DNA of 64,000 nucleotides from Tremella fuciformis (Eukaryota > Basidiomycota > Tremellomycetes > Tremellales > Tremellaceae): contig CP136491.1 of assembly GCA_032768795.1 (NCBI GenBank), positions 2,916,501 to 2,980,500 of the forward strand. The letters run 5' to 3'. The notes under the pieces were generated by a model, which was not told the origin of the DNA, ran no database searches, and saw nothing but the letters and a program-made list of their open reading frames with translations. The translations under genes were made by a program, and so were the position numbers. Below, in pieces: positions 32,798 to 44,576 of the stretch. Position 1 is the first letter of the stretch. Every line of letters starts with the position of its first letter.

Positions 32798-35501
32798 TCA
32801 TGCGAGGTACCGATAAGTGGCCATGTCTCCCGTCCTCTCCAGGTATTCCCTCTGACAATGTCAGCTAAAAGACTGTGCTAAGAGACAGAGGAACATACAT
32901 CAATGAGACCCTCGATCCTTTTCTTGATGAGGTTTAGAGACGGAGTGAAGCGAGTCGATAGCTGATGTGCTACTTCGGAAATCAGGTCATTATGGGTCAT
33001 TGTTTTGCGATTCTTCATGACTCGTACGATACATGCCTTGTCGTGAGCTGCAGAATTGCCGAGCAATATCAGACTGACCTCGACTTGGTGTCTACGCTCC
33101 TCATCAACTTGCTCCTGAGTCTCTTCCCTCTCTTTGTTGTTCTCGACCTTGCTCGCCACCTGCATAATCTTGATGCGTGCAAGCGGGCTTGCGAACCCCT
33201 CATTGAATGAGAAAGCATCGGTAGTGTTGACTTCGCGACCCTTCGGGTGCTTGGTGAGTACTCGAAATTTGGCGCACGCTAGAGACTGTAAAGTTCGTTG
33301 AAGATCCGGGTCGGACAGATTGGTCGCGGTCTTGATGTCCTAATGTGTCAAAGCAGTCGCAGATCAAGAGTCGTCGCCACCCACAAGGTATGCCAATTGC
33401 TCGTCCGTTTTCACCCCCTCAAACAGTAAAAGCACAACAAGTGCTTGAGTTGACAGGTTCAGGTCGTGGCTACGAGCTTTGAAGCGTACGCGGACATCCG
33501 CTGTACCGAGACCGCTTTGCCAGGTCAAGCGGCGACCCGAATGTCGTGAAGCGTAGTACTTTTCAAACACTGATTGCGCAGCGGTCAAAGTCGGCCCGAA
33601 TGTACAGGACCCGGAAGCAACAATGTTCTGTGGCCAATATGAGGCAGTAAGAACATTGACAGACAGGTCGAATGGGCACTGATCATCAGCGAATGACAGG
33701 ATGGTGTGATGGGGAACGTACGGGATTATTCTGAACGAAAGTACGAAATTGATTGGCGGACTCGCTCGAAAGTCTCATGTCCGTGAACATACCCTCCAGC
33801 TTTTGAGTGAATTGGAACCCCATCTCAACCTTGAGTTTCGAGACCATGCCCTTCTCTGCGTCGTCCGACACGCTTCGCCCATACAGCAGTCTCCGAGCCA
33901 AGTGAACCTTATAGTATCGCTCGAACTTGTCCTTGTCATGTAGAAAGCGGAAAAGAATGATGGTTTTTTCCAGGGCGTTTTCGATCTCCTCGTCTGATTT
34001 GGTCTTCGTGCCTTTCTTCAAATGTTCGTCAATGTACAGGGACAGGTACTCTGGACTGCGGGTGTTCGCGTTGATGAAGGACTGGAAGGCCTCATTTATG
34101 GCCATCTGCATGGTTTTGTCGCCGGCGAATGCCTCCTCCAATAACGCGTCGGACTTGTCTTTTAGGTCGATGGTATCCTGGACCCACTTCAACGCCGAAG
34201 TCAGAGGCGTACCCGCCGATGGAGCAGGACGAGCCTTGCCTTTGCCCTTTGGATCGTCTCCGTCGACGTCCATGCCAGCAGCGTCGCCGTTTGGTGTACC
34301 GCTGGGGCCTGCTTCTGCTTCGGTGCAGCTTTCGTTTATTGCTTTTCCGCGTTCCTCTGTATCTGTGCGCAAGGCTAGACGCAGCGCTGTCCTGCCTACA
34401 TCGCCTGGGACGCGGAGGAAGAGTGTGTACAGGCGGCGAAGGTCAGAGATTCGGTCTCCATCGACCATTGTGACAAGACCGGAGCCGGGCATATTGAGGA
34501 TTGCAGACAGGTGGGTTGTGAGAAGGCGGTCGACCAGCAAGTCTTGAAGCTGCTGATGGGTGAAGGAGGAAAGGTAATGCGCCGTGCGGTCGGCTTCTTC
34601 GACAAGTCGCCTTTCCACCTGAAATTAGCTTTCTCAGCGTGTTCGTGACCCACATTCTTCAAGTAGCGTGAAGCGTCCCCGCTTTCCAACACCTCGGTAG
34701 CCTCGACTTCATAGAATTCTGCACTCCTTCGTAGGAACTCGGGTTCGAAATCCGCTAGGTACACATTCTTCCCTCCCTCTCGCTCAGGCAGTGTGAGGCG
34801 AAGAAGGATATCCACGCATTCCCTGACTGTTGAGCGGGTGATCGTTTCACCGTCTCGCTCCAGCTGTACTTGCGAAAGCAGAGTGGCGATGAGATGGGTA
34901 TGTATGGGGTGGCTCTTGGATCTGACGATATGTTGCAAGAAGAGAGCAAGTCCGACATCGTAGATCTTGGGAACGCCGGCAGCCTCGGTGTACACCCTGT
35001 CCTGCAGATTGAGTTGAGGTCGAAAGGAATTGGGATACACACCATATACGTCAGGACGTCCTTCAACTTTCGCATGCTGCCTGTGTGATCTTCCCAGACA
35101 CCCTTCAGAGCTTTGAGAAAGCGGTCGCCTTCCATGGCTCGCTCTACGGCCTCCGCCCCACCGCCGAGCTTGCCGGCACCATGGGTACCGCTGCTACGAG
35201 GAAAGGTCGGAACGATCCTTTCCTCAGCTAGTGAATCGAGATGTTCCGCGATGAGTAGCCTGACTCCATTGTACAGCTGGTCTCCCTCTGCAACATGAGA
35301 TCCGTATCGAGTAAAGATTTGGCGTGGCTCACGCTTGAACAACACCATGTTGTACGCGTAGCGGTAATGCTCCTCGAAGCTCAGCTTTGAAGCATTGTGA
35401 TTCTGTATCTCGCGAATCGCATGCGCAAGCTTCGTCCAGGTGTCCTTGAGCGATGTTTGCGGGTCAGGCTGGACTATCAGAATCTTAACTCGATTGCCCA
35501 T
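32798..35501 (-). CDS. CUL3: Cullin-3, scaffold of a ubiquitin ligase
   Basis: A scaffold that joins BTB substrate adaptors to the RING subunit Rbx1. The upstream TTG is not used; the ATG at 35501 gives MGNRVKILIVQPDPQTSLKD. TWTKLAHAIREIQNHNASKL then SFEEHYRYAYNMVL is the Cul3 N-terminal helix that binds BTB proteins. Middle repeats are interrupted by a Gly/Pro/Lys insert with an acidic DVDGDDPKGKGKARP. The cullin-homology part has KDKFERYYKVHLARRLL, MVSKLKVEMGFQFTQKLEGM and FTDM. The winged helix is NLSTQALVVLLLFEGVKTDE. The C-terminal neddylation region contains IVRVMKNRKTMTHNDLISEV (the Lys in VRxMK) and ends GLIDREYLERTGDMATYRYLA, as in all cullins. At least seven introns of about 45-70 nt. 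Confidence 0.93.
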
Positions 35502-35853
35502 AAACGCGTAACTCAAATACCTTTTTGGGTGGTCGCTGCGATCAGCCTGACTGACAGATGGTCCAAGAGGCTCAGGCGCTCACAATCTTTGGCTTGCCGC
35601 GCCGGGCAGCTCCTAAGGTCATGGACATGGCGATTCTTCCAGAGATCTGCCCCGGACTACATTCGAGCGGCAATTGTAAATGTCATTCACTAAAAAGGCG
35701 ACGAACAGAAGCAAAATGACGGCGGATGACCGTGCTTTGATCGCGACAAGCTGTTGTAGCGGAACCAAATTTGATTCCGCTGACCGTATCTTTCACGAGT
35801 GCTCGTAGTTTGACAGTTGACAGTTTGAACCGTTGTCTTTGGAGCGGCCTGGC
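35502..35853. promoter_or_regulatory. Divergent promoter between CUL3 and the PPR-like gene
   Basis: A 352-bp intergenic region between start codons on opposite strands. It contains the tract TGACAGTTGACAGTTTGAAC near 35812-35831 (tandem TGACAGT). No recognised operator. Confidence 0.4.
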
Positions 35854-37728
35854 ATGAGTGCACACAGCCGAAATGTGCTCTACACTCTGAGGCACATCAT
35901 CCCATCGGCATATCTGAACGCGCGAGCCACATACACTACCCTGTCGCTCGCCCACGGCTCCCCATTGCCGTCGAATACAGAGTCCGTCGCTTCCGCTTCA
36001 TCATCGGAGGCTCACGTCACCGTTGAACGGTCTGTACCGTCCGAGTTCCTGGAAGCAGAGACCAGCGACTACCGCTCGGCTCACATCGCCCTGCCCCCAC
36101 GTCAGGAAGATCTACGACCCATTCCGTGGCCGACCGTCTTTGCCCACCACTCAGCAACTCGAAATGCTCGGATCGATGTGCGCAGAAGACGATGTGATAC
36201 CATTGCGAGCTTGGTGAAAGGAGGAGACCTGCAAGCTGCTCGCACGGTCTATGATGAGCTTCATACGCTGAACATTCCTGTTCATGCGCGCATGCTGTAC
36301 CTGGACGCCGCGAGACAATGCCTGTTCTCTTCGGCGGCCGATACATCGGGTTTTCTATTTTGGCTGGGTCTCATCCCCAACCGACCTGCCACTACCACTC
36401 ATGCTGAGCTGAAGCGCGTATGGCTGCCGATACTCGGTCGCGCACTAGAGTCTCGCCCGCAAGATTCAGAGTTCCTGGCGTCATTCACGCTGCTGGTCGC
36501 GCGCAAAGGCTACCTACCAGTCATGGGCCGTCCGCTACTTACACATCTGGCGATCCTCCTTCCTCCCCACCAGTCGACTTCGTTGCTGAAAGAGGCCTCC
36601 ACGATCTTCCTGGAAGCGACATCATCGATCATTTCATCGAGCAAGTCAGGACAGGTCCATCGCAGAGCGGCTCTTCTTTCGGTCGACGGATTATGGAACT
36701 CGCATTTACGGGCATTGTTTCGCGCAGGATGGAACGAAGACGCTCTGTCACTGCTCAAACATCCACCTTTTCAAGTAACTTGGTCGGACCACACGCTCGA
36801 TGTCGTTGCGAACAAGCAGCAAGAGGAGAGGAGACTAGATGAGATGTTCTCTGAAGATGTGTCGGATCCCAGGGAACCGCACGCGTCACTCGGCAATAAG
36901 ATACGCAAAACGTTGCGCACCTTGCCGAGACCGTCCGAACTTGCGTCACTGATATACGACCTCAAAGCGCTATCTTCTACGCATCCGAATTTCCTCGGCA
37001 CTTACAGGCGTTGCTTCATTCGACGAAGATCAGATATGGACGGGCATTCTCGCACCGGCATTCGCTATCAAGTCTGGCTTCATGCCGAGCTCATCAGTCT
37101 TCGCCTTGCTGGGCGTCACGATGCAGCTTTGGAGTATTTCGAGCAGCATTGGCTGTGGCTTGGATTGCCGGATGTCGGTGTCAGGAAATTGTCGACGTCG
37201 ACATCTCAAACCCGGAAGACTCAGCCGTCCATCTACGTCGTGACGTCAGTCCTGCGATCGATTCTGAGGCAAGTACCCGATAGGCAGCTTCTCGCATTGC
37301 ATCAACAGTACCTCGGATCCGCCAAGACGCTACCGCCTGTCCTGCAGCCCACACCCGCCACCCACTCTGTGTTCATACATGAGATTGCTTATCGCCTCGG
37401 CGTTCGCGAAGCGGTCACTGCCTTGGAGGCGATCTCCGCTGCGGGCTTCGAACCAGGCGTTCAGAGCTACAATGTCGCTTTATGCGCGTTGGCTAGTTCG
37501 AACATGATCGAAGGAATGATGGCATTACTCAGCTCGATGCTGCAATCAGACGGGCAGCTCGGCGGCGTACCTCTGCCGACAAAACGGACTTTCCTCGGTG
37601 TAGTGGCAGTCTTAGAGAAATACGGTCGATGGGAAGCTGCAGCAGCAGTGAAGCAGGTGCAGGCCCAGTATGAGCAGGAAACCGACAGTTCTGCGACCAC
37701 TCCAGATAGGCTTGTTGCCGTAGGTTAA
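35854..37728 (+). CDS. Pentatricopeptide-repeat-like, probably mitochondrial, protein
   Basis: Probably an organellar RNA-binding or translation factor. The first ATG is at 35854 (MSAHSRNVLYTLRHIIPSAY) after an in-frame TTG. The Arg/Ser-rich, acid-poor N-terminus fits a mitochondrial presequence. Helical pairs with PPR character are seen at LVKGGDLQAARTVYDELHTL with NIPVH, and again near the C-terminus: YRLGVREAVTALEAISAAGF with EPGVQSYNVALCALASSNMI, then KRTFLGVVAVLEKYGRWEAA. The middle has longer irregular helices (LRLAGRHDAALEYFEQHWLW). One uninterrupted exon of 624 codons, notable because most neighbours have introns. The exact RNA target cannot be told. Confidence 0.65.
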   Translation: MSAHSRNVLYTLRHIIPSAYLNARATYTTLSLAHGSPLPSNTESVASASSSEAHVTVERSVPSEFLEAETSDYRSAHIALPPRQEDLRPIPWPTVFAHHSATRNARIDVRRRRCDTIASLVKGGDLQAARTVYDELHTLNIPVHARMLYLDAARQCLFSSAADTSGFLFWLGLIPNRPATTTHAELKRVWLPILGRALESRPQDSEFLASFTLLVARKGYLPVMGRPLLTHLAILLPPHQSTSLLKEASTIFLEATSSIISSSKSGQVHRRAALLSVDGLWNSHLRALFRAGWNEDALSLLKHPPFQVTWSDHTLDVVANKQQEERRLDEMFSEDVSDPREPHASLGNKIRKTLRTLPRPSELASLIYDLKALSSTHPNFLGTYRRCFIRRRSDMDGHSRTGIRYQVWLHAELISLRLAGRHDAALEYFEQHWLWLGLPDVGVRKLSTSTSQTRKTQPSIYVVTSVLRSILRQVPDRQLLALHQQYLGSAKTLPPVLQPTPATHSVFIHEIAYRLGVREAVTALEAISAAGFEPGVQSYNVALCALASSNMIEGMMALLSSMLQSDGQLGGVPLPTKRTFLGVVAVLEKYGRWEAAAAVKQVQAQYEQETDSSATTPDRLVAVG

Positions 37729-37864
37729 GGTCTCTGCCATGCAATTTTTGCGATTGCTACAATCACAGTGACGTGAAGGGCGCTTGGTAAGATTTCTTCC
37801 GGTAAAAGGCAACAGGCTCGCATGACTCGACTACCAGAACGACGACGAGCTGCGGAAATCTCAT

Positions 37865-38536
37865 TCAGGCGGCCTGACTTTCCTCTCCCTCCACAATGTT
37901 CTCCGTGAGGGGCTCTGATGTGAAGGACCCTCCAAAGAAACTCTTCTGCTGTCTGCTCACGCCATCCAGGCTGTTCATGTCAGACAGCATACAGCAGCCA
38001 CTCAACGGGCTTGGTGTCGTTGGCGCGTGGTGTCCAGATGAGCGTCTTGTCGTGTTCAGTCGAGGTCGTGCTGGACGAGCCTGCTTGCTTCCCGTGGTGA
38101 AGTATCCATCCGTATACTCGATCCGTTGGTTGGGTCCGAAGTGATCCTCAAATGTTCTCCATGACCCTGCCGACCCCATGCTGGCAGCTGGCCCCGTCAG
38201 CGTCGATTGACTGTAGCCATCACTTGAGCCAGCATCAGGCACTTGGAAATACTCGAGTCGTCCGGTATCGCCACCTGTTTCAGAAGGGCTGTGCCATCTT
38301 TCATAGATCTCCCAGATATCTTGGTCTGTGAGAAGGCTCTGGGTACGCTCGTCCTCATGCAGATATCCTTGTTGGATCAAGTCGTTGAGCATTCCTCGCA
38401 CCTCGAGGTCTCGATCCTCAACAGTGTAGCACGGACTGTTCCCGATGGTTTCGACCTTCAAGGGTCGGTCCGAGCCCCTCGTAGCCATTGGGTTGTTAAG
38501 CTGTGCGAGGTTGTCTTTGCGGTGCCTGCTAGACAT
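37865..38536 (-). CDS. Hypothetical protein, 223 aa
   Basis: Not recognised. A single exon from the ATG at 38536. A helical segment (EVRGMLNDLIQQGYLHEDER) is followed by DQDIWEIYERWHSPSETG, which looks like a folded N-terminal part. The rest is a disordered Ser/Thr/Gly-rich tail with basic patches (RPRLNTTRRSS) and an acidic end (EGEESQAA). No signal peptide or membrane helix. It may be a signalling or adaptor protein, but there is no family evidence. Convergent with the PPR-like gene (136 bp). Confidence 0.55.
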   Translation of the reverse strand: MSSRHRKDNLAQLNNPMATRGSDRPLKVETIGNSPCYTVEDRDLEVRGMLNDLIQQGYLHEDERTQSLLTDQDIWEIYERWHSPSETGGDTGRLEYFQVPDAGSSDGYSQSTLTGPAASMGSAGSWRTFEDHFGPNQRIEYTDGYFTTGSKQARPARPRLNTTRRSSGHHAPTTPSPLSGCCMLSDMNSLDGVSRQQKSFFGGSFTSEPLTENIVEGEESQAA

Positions 38537-39032
38537 AGCGACGCTGTGTTCTGATGTCAGTTGTTGTTTTGTGAGTAGCTGACGATGAGAAGGGCAAGCG
38601 TCGTCGTCATGTTCTCCTGGCTGGGAAGCTCTGCGCAGTATATCAGGGCTGGCGGTGTTTCTGCGCCATGTTCGGCGGAGCTGCGCGTCATTTCATCCTT
38701 TGATGGCAATCTATTTGTGCAGAAGTAATGACGCGGAGCTGGAGCGCCGGGCCTCTGCAATTGGGCGATGAGCTCCGCAAGAAGAGTGCTGAGCACGGAG
38801 CACCACAGGCTGAATCTGAGCTGTCATGGCCGCTCCGAACGTAAGACACGCCTATATGGGCAAGGGATCACGGGTAGGCAAGTGATTCGAAATACAGACG
38901 CTGGTGTTCTGAAGCGCCCTTCCACAAACTGCCCCTCCATGTCGCGTTCGCTACCACTTGGTATTGAATTGCATCGCAACACATGGAAGCACGTAGCATA
39001 GGTCGGATGCAAGAAGGCAATAGAGGAGCAAT
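38537..39032. other. Intergenic region
   Basis: About 500 bp without a convincing ORF, between two minus-strand genes. It must hold the promoter of the gene starting at 38536 and the 3' end of the next. I see nothing else in it. Confidence 0.4.
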
Positions 39033-40273
39033 TTAAGACTCAGTCCTATCTGACTCGACAAGTATCCTACTGTCATCTCGGGACGCTCCTTGGCCGTGAG
39101 ACGCTTCCTCTGGATCTATGGGAAGCGGTTCGGACACAAGCTCTGTACACACCAAAGCTTGCGGGTGAAACCTCTGCAGCCTGGTGACGCGGACAAGCTT
39201 ATCCCCCACCCACTTCAGCTCATTCCTGAGGGAGCTCGGGCTAGGCGGGGTATGCGGTAAAGATCCTGAAGACGCCCTTCTCAGTGGTCTCGATTCATCC
39301 ACTACGATCTCTTGCTGTGTTTCCGAATCTGATGGGGCAGCAGTCTTAGCAGCAGTCTTAGCAATCGTCGAGTCTCGGTTGCTTGCTGCCGCCAGATGTT
39401 TAACGTGCGCGGCGTAAAATAGTTTGATCATATCCTTCGTGAACCATGGCTCGTCTTTGGTGCTCACATCAAGAACCCGGTCGTTGACAAGTATTTCAAA
39501 CATCTCTTCTGAGGTCTTTTCCGGGCCCTCTTCAGCAGTACCGAGCCCATCGTCTTTCTCGACACGCTCCTCAGACATCTCCGCTGGGCTTTCTCCAGGA
39601 CCGGTGTCATCAGTACTGCGTGGATCGTTTGCCTCGACACATTCCTCAGACATTTCCGTTGGGCCGATTGCAGGAAGGGCGTCATCATAACTGCGTGGCT
39701 CGTTGGAAAATTCGGTCTTCAGGCGGGACAGTGCAGCAGGCCAGGGTCTCCAGAGGGACTCCATCTTGAGAAGGTATCTCGGACAGTGACGAGTTTGTCG
39801 GGTGCGAAAGCCGCAGTGGACGGATCATTGATCGCATGTCAGAGGTGTCGCCTTCGTGTCGCCACTGGCTCGCGGAACTTCTGAGGTAACGCTCCTTTCG
39901 AGTCGGGGAACGAGAAGACTTTCGAGAAAGTGCCACGGCGGCCATCGGTGGCTCCCTTCTCCGGACTGACTCCTGGCCTTCCGCCTCGGAGTACTGAGAA
40001 GAATCGTCCCTCCGCATTGCGGACCACAAAAGCATGCGAGAGGTTGCAGAGTTGGATTTCAAAGCGGATCGTCGAATGTCGGTAATCTCGCCGAGAAAGC
40101 TCCGACCCATCGCCGAACTCGTAAAGCCTAAGTTGTCCATTTCTCTTTGCTGTTGACCAATGTCCATCGACATGAGGGCTGCTGGTCTTGACCCAACGCA
40201 AACACAGTAGACACGGCTCCATCAGCAAGCCGAGATCGAGATCAGTCGCTTTCCAACGTTCATCCCCATTCAT
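39033..40273 (-). CDS. Hypothetical protein with acidic tandem repeats, splicing unresolved
   Basis: Not recognised. The ATG at 40273 opens MNGDERWKATDLDLGLLMEP and a folded-looking stretch (QLRLYEFGDGSELSRRDYRH, FEIQLCNLSHAFVVRNAEGR) up to a stop at 39839. A second long frame starts with ATG at 39764 (MESLWRPWPAALSRLKTEF). It carries degenerate acidic repeats built on EMSEE-VE and a helical segment (MIKLFYAAHVKHLAAA). A splice from GTGGCG (about 39864) to the AG before 39764 would keep phase 0 and fuse them, but the donor is weak and the intron would be about 100 nt. Two separate genes remain possible. Confidence 0.4.
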
Positions 40274-40476
40274 TGTTGGGGCCAACTCGTCTGCCCCGCG
40301 CTCAACATGCGCATGCCTTCTTCGCCTGACTTTGCGGCGTCTACCAACGTCTGGGGAGCGCGCCGCTCATATCGATCTACCAATCCGCCGAAACCTATCT
40401 GAAATTGGACTCCATCCTACCACTGCGAGCGACCAGGCTTCCCCTCGTTGGCTGATCGCTTGCGGCTCAGCGGAAG
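40274..40476. promoter_or_regulatory. Divergent promoter between the repeat protein and MED13 genes
   Basis: About 203 bp between proposed start codons on opposite strands. No specific site was recognised. Confidence 0.35.
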
Positions 40477-43400
40477 ATGGCTTTCTCCCTCGGTGGGATG
40501 CCTGCAAAGGCGGACGCAGTTGTCAGAGGGACATGGATCATCGAGCTACCAAGCGGTATCCGCTTCCGACGATATCGCAGTGCAACTTCACACCGCACGG
40601 TTTCTGATGGTGCGCATGTGGACGACTGCCTGGAGCAGGGTTGGCGAAAACTCAACTCACTCAATGCTCTCGGTCCTACCCGGGAAGTCCTTCACGGGCT
40701 GTGCTGCGCGATCGTACAGCAGCAGCTATGGGCTTTCACCGCATCGACAAAGCAAACTTGGCCAGACCTGGACTATCTCAGAGGTAGGCAGTCCCGCAAC
40801 TGCCGAATGCTTGCTGATCATGCAGGTGACGACGAGCAGTCCATCGTACCCGCCGACTGTGTTTCCTGCAAACAGCACGGGCACTCGCTGAAATGCCTTC
40901 ACAATGCGACGTCTTGCGAAGTGCAATGGGACGTTTCTGGTGATGAGCTGGAGATATGGACCGCCCTTGAGAGCGCGTGTGCCGAAACGCTTTCCTGGAG
41001 AAGCGGAAACCGAATCTGTATGAAACCCGCTCTAGTATCCATCAGGTAGGTCAGGTAGATTGACATGTACCGGTCTGACTCGTATAGCGAGGCTCCGCTT
41101 GACGTGAGCCTGCGTCCCTTGCCGAATGGCTCTCTGCTTCTTCGGAGCAGTGAGCGTTCACAATCATGGTCAAAACGCATACCGCATAGCCATGTCCTAC
41201 TCCCATTCAACATCAAGGCAATTCAACTGGACGCGTCTCCCGATGTCAGCTCAACACAAAATGAACGCCTCAGTTCTATATTCGACGAGATCCTCGGCTA
41301 TGCCTGGAAAGATGGACGTAGCGATGTCGAGATCGTCGCGAATCTTTCAGACAAACCTTTTTCCGAGTGGGCCATATTCTGGGTCTCGCTGCGAACATCG
41401 AAGGACCTCGGTGGTGAAGGAGTAATGACTATCTGGCCAACGCATCTGGCAAGAATGGCGGTCACCAGCCCTTCGCCTTCGCAGAGGTGTGTGGCTCCTG
41501 GCCCCGACCTGAATCCTTCATCCGTCTCAGACCTCGTGTCGACTGCGGCCGCGGTGTACGAGACGCTAGCAAATGGGCGTGATCCGAAGGTGGCGGATGA
41601 CACCTTGCTTTTCGACGAACCGATGGAGCCCGAGCCTGAGCCCGAGGCAGAGTCCTTGCCGCTGGAGAGGGGTAACAGTGGATCCGATGTAAACGATCTC
41701 TTTTCCGGAACCAGCTCGCCTCCAGCTCCCGAACGCTTTGAAGACACTGTGTCCGAGCTTCAGATGGATGAGGAACCTCGGGAGGTCCAAGAGCTCCGAG
41801 AACTATTCAAATCCCCCGATATAGACATGACAGAGAAGCAAGAGCTCGAAGGGGAGCCTGAGGCGACCACTGAAGTCGGCAATATGATCACCGAGGACGA
41901 TTTCAACTTCTTCGACTCCCCAGCCGATGAGGACGTTGATCAAGACGATGCTGTGATAAACGGACCGACAGACATCACAGCGACGACTATCGCCGTTCCG
42001 ACGTCGTCGTCTTCGCCTTCTGAGGAGGGCCTGGCCACACCCTCATCGCCGCCGCGCCATGACGTGACCAGGTCCGAATCCCCCATCAACATCGTAATAA
42101 CTGAGGAGATTCACTTGCCTTCCGATGCGAATCCGTATGTTGGAGCAGCACAACCGAGCGAGCCTCTGCTTGATATTATCCCTGATCCATTCTCACCAGT
42201 CAGCCTCATCGACACAGCTTCTCCACTTCCAAGTGCCGTGTATCGCCTGAGCGGCACGCAGGCTTCTCTGAAGGTCAATCGCGAACGAGCCGACTCGGGG
42301 CGACGGAGTTCAACGGCAGATTTCAGATATGCTACGATGTGGTCCATTGAGTCCGATGATTCGGGATCCGAAGATGAGAACGAACAAGATACACGAGATC
42401 CACCAACACCTCGAACAGATCCTGATACCGCTTCGGCTCTGGATGTCCCAATGCACGACGAGCAGCCTCCTGCCCCCAGCAGCTCGGACAGCATGCCGAC
42501 GTTCCGGGACATCCCCTGTGTCGGACCCGAATGGATCGCGATGTTGCATCTGCCAGAAGCAGGCCAGAATCTGGTGCGACCATGGGAGGCAAGCTGGGCA
42601 ACCGCTGTCCCTCCAATTATCCTGCCCAGCAGCCAAACCGACCAGCCCGAGATGCCTTCGATTCCTCTGGTCGGTGACCTCGATTCCCAGACCGATCTGA
42701 ACAGAGCTCTAAACACTCTTGTGGCTTGTCAGCATATCCGGCAGTTGTTGCTCGGATCGGTCGAGAGGGAAGCATCTTCGAGGTTATGCCCAGAGTTGAC
42801 AGAGTCTGGAGTGAAACTCGCAGACCTGGTCATGTCTGAGCAAAATCATTCTCTCACCGACATCGGTGTATCTTATGCGCAGCCGCAGATCCATGTCGGC
42901 TTTTACAACATGATCACCAAGATGTCGATAGCCTCACTTCGCTTTTGGAGAGAGCTCAATCTACAGCCTGCTGGTGGCAAGAAGCACACCACAGCCTACG
43001 TGCTATGCGAGGACGGAAACGGCTGGCTGGATGCGGCGAGTCAGTTCTTGGCTGCCATGCGGGAGGGATGGGAGGCGTACAGGTTCGGCGTGCATCAGGA
43101 AATGGAAGATAGCGTGATGCTTGTGCACCCCTCAGAACTGGCAATCACTCTTCGTAAGCCTTATAAGATTCGTCGACCGCAGCTGACACATCAAGACAGG
43201 CTCTATAGGATGGAGACTGATAGCACCATCTATGTGCTCCTCTCGCCCAACTTCAATCTTTCTCTCATCCCTCAACTTTTTCGTCAGGATCTCCCTCCCA
43301 ACCCTACCTGTGTCATTCACATCATTCCCCCACATATCGTCGACATGCCACCGCCGAGCCTTCTTTCCGACAGCTACAACTTGATCCCTCGGGGTGTCAG

Positions 43401-44424
43401 GCGAGTCAACTCGCACCGACCATCCTTCTTCTCGAATGCCGCCGAACCTAGTGGAGAGGTTTTCATGCAATATCCTCATTTCACTCTTGCGCCCGATTCG
43501 CCGCCAAAACCGGTCATAACCCTCGCCTGGCCGGTCAAATCATACGATATCCTCAACAGATGGAGGTTGATACATTCTGCATACGCTTACGATCCTCACA
43601 GCGGCCTCGTTGTCACATGCGCGGTAGATGGCCAGGGCGACAACTGGGAGGTGCGATACTGGATCGTCCAAAGTGCCCGGGAGGCGGTCGAGAGGGTCTG
43701 GGAGTGGAGCACTCAGTGGGCTGGAGCTCAGAGCGCAGAGTGGCGCCTTGGGATATGCCGCCTGGGCCTGATGAGGGCCTACGAGTACCAGAGTACGTCC
43801 CTTCATTATCTTTGCATGGCGGGTATTGACACGATAGCTTGGCGGCGATACACTAGCAGCAAAACTCCGCTCACATTGCTGATGTCGGAGTCGTCTGAGC
43901 CGATAGCTCAGCTCGCTCTCGCTGATCAGCGACATGGCAACGTTGGAGGCAGTATTCTCAATGATCCAGCTACGCGGCTCATCGACGAGTCTATGCTTGG
44001 TGAATATTGGCCCTTGCCATTCCGCTCGGCAGTCGTTCTCCCCGGTACAGTGTCGCCCAACCCGACATCGTCGCATCCTCCGGTCTCCGAGACGAGCGAT
44101 GAGGAGCCCGCTACAAAGCCGTCCAGTAAAGGACACAACTCGCTCACACTTTTCCTATCCACCTTCATCCTGAGTCAGGCGATGCTCGACGCCAGTGCGC
44201 ACAGTGCGACCACCTATCATCTCGTCGCGCATCAGTCGCCGGACGATCCTGCATTCAAGGACGAGGACCCCATGGCGCTATATGGCAAAGAGTACCATCG
44301 CCTCGCTTGTTACGCCCGGGCCAGATTCGGCTTCGAATCGGGCCTGCCAGCGCACCTGGAGTGTGTACAGGCGGCGAAGGGACTCGTGGAGTATTTCGCG
44401 ACACATAAGCCACCAGCAGAATGA
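40477..44424 (+). CDS. MED13: Mediator complex subunit 13 (Cdk8 module)
   Basis: The large subunit that links the Cdk8 kinase module to core Mediator. The proposed start is the ATG at 40477. N-terminal exons include ELPSGIRFRRY and a segment with QQLWAFTASTKQTW. Introns at about 40787-40828 and 41047-41088 join to PALVSISEAPLDVSLRPLPN, after which one exon of about 1,110 codons runs to the stop. The diagnostic fungal Med13 motif is MITEDDFNFFDSP, inside a long acidic Ser/Pro region. The C-terminal Med13 domain includes SYDILNRWRLIHSAYAYDPH, WSTQWAGAQSAEWRLGICRL and a final YHRLACYARARFG. The extreme N-terminus (before about 40640) is less certain. Convergent with the transferase gene that follows. 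Confidence 0.82.
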
Positions 44425-44576
44425 CCTCGGACCAACAACAAGTATCGTTAAGCTCAGTGTATCAGTACGACCTATTATGGAATACCGTCTTGGGATGTAG
44501 GCTAAAGCTACACTATGCATTTGTCTTCGGTGTCTCCTCTGCGATAACCTTTGGTCGCCGCCTTTACAGCTCTGCT

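Noticed and set aside
41298..41747. Minus-strand ORF over MED13
   Set aside because: Shadow of the acidic Med13 linker; no independent support.
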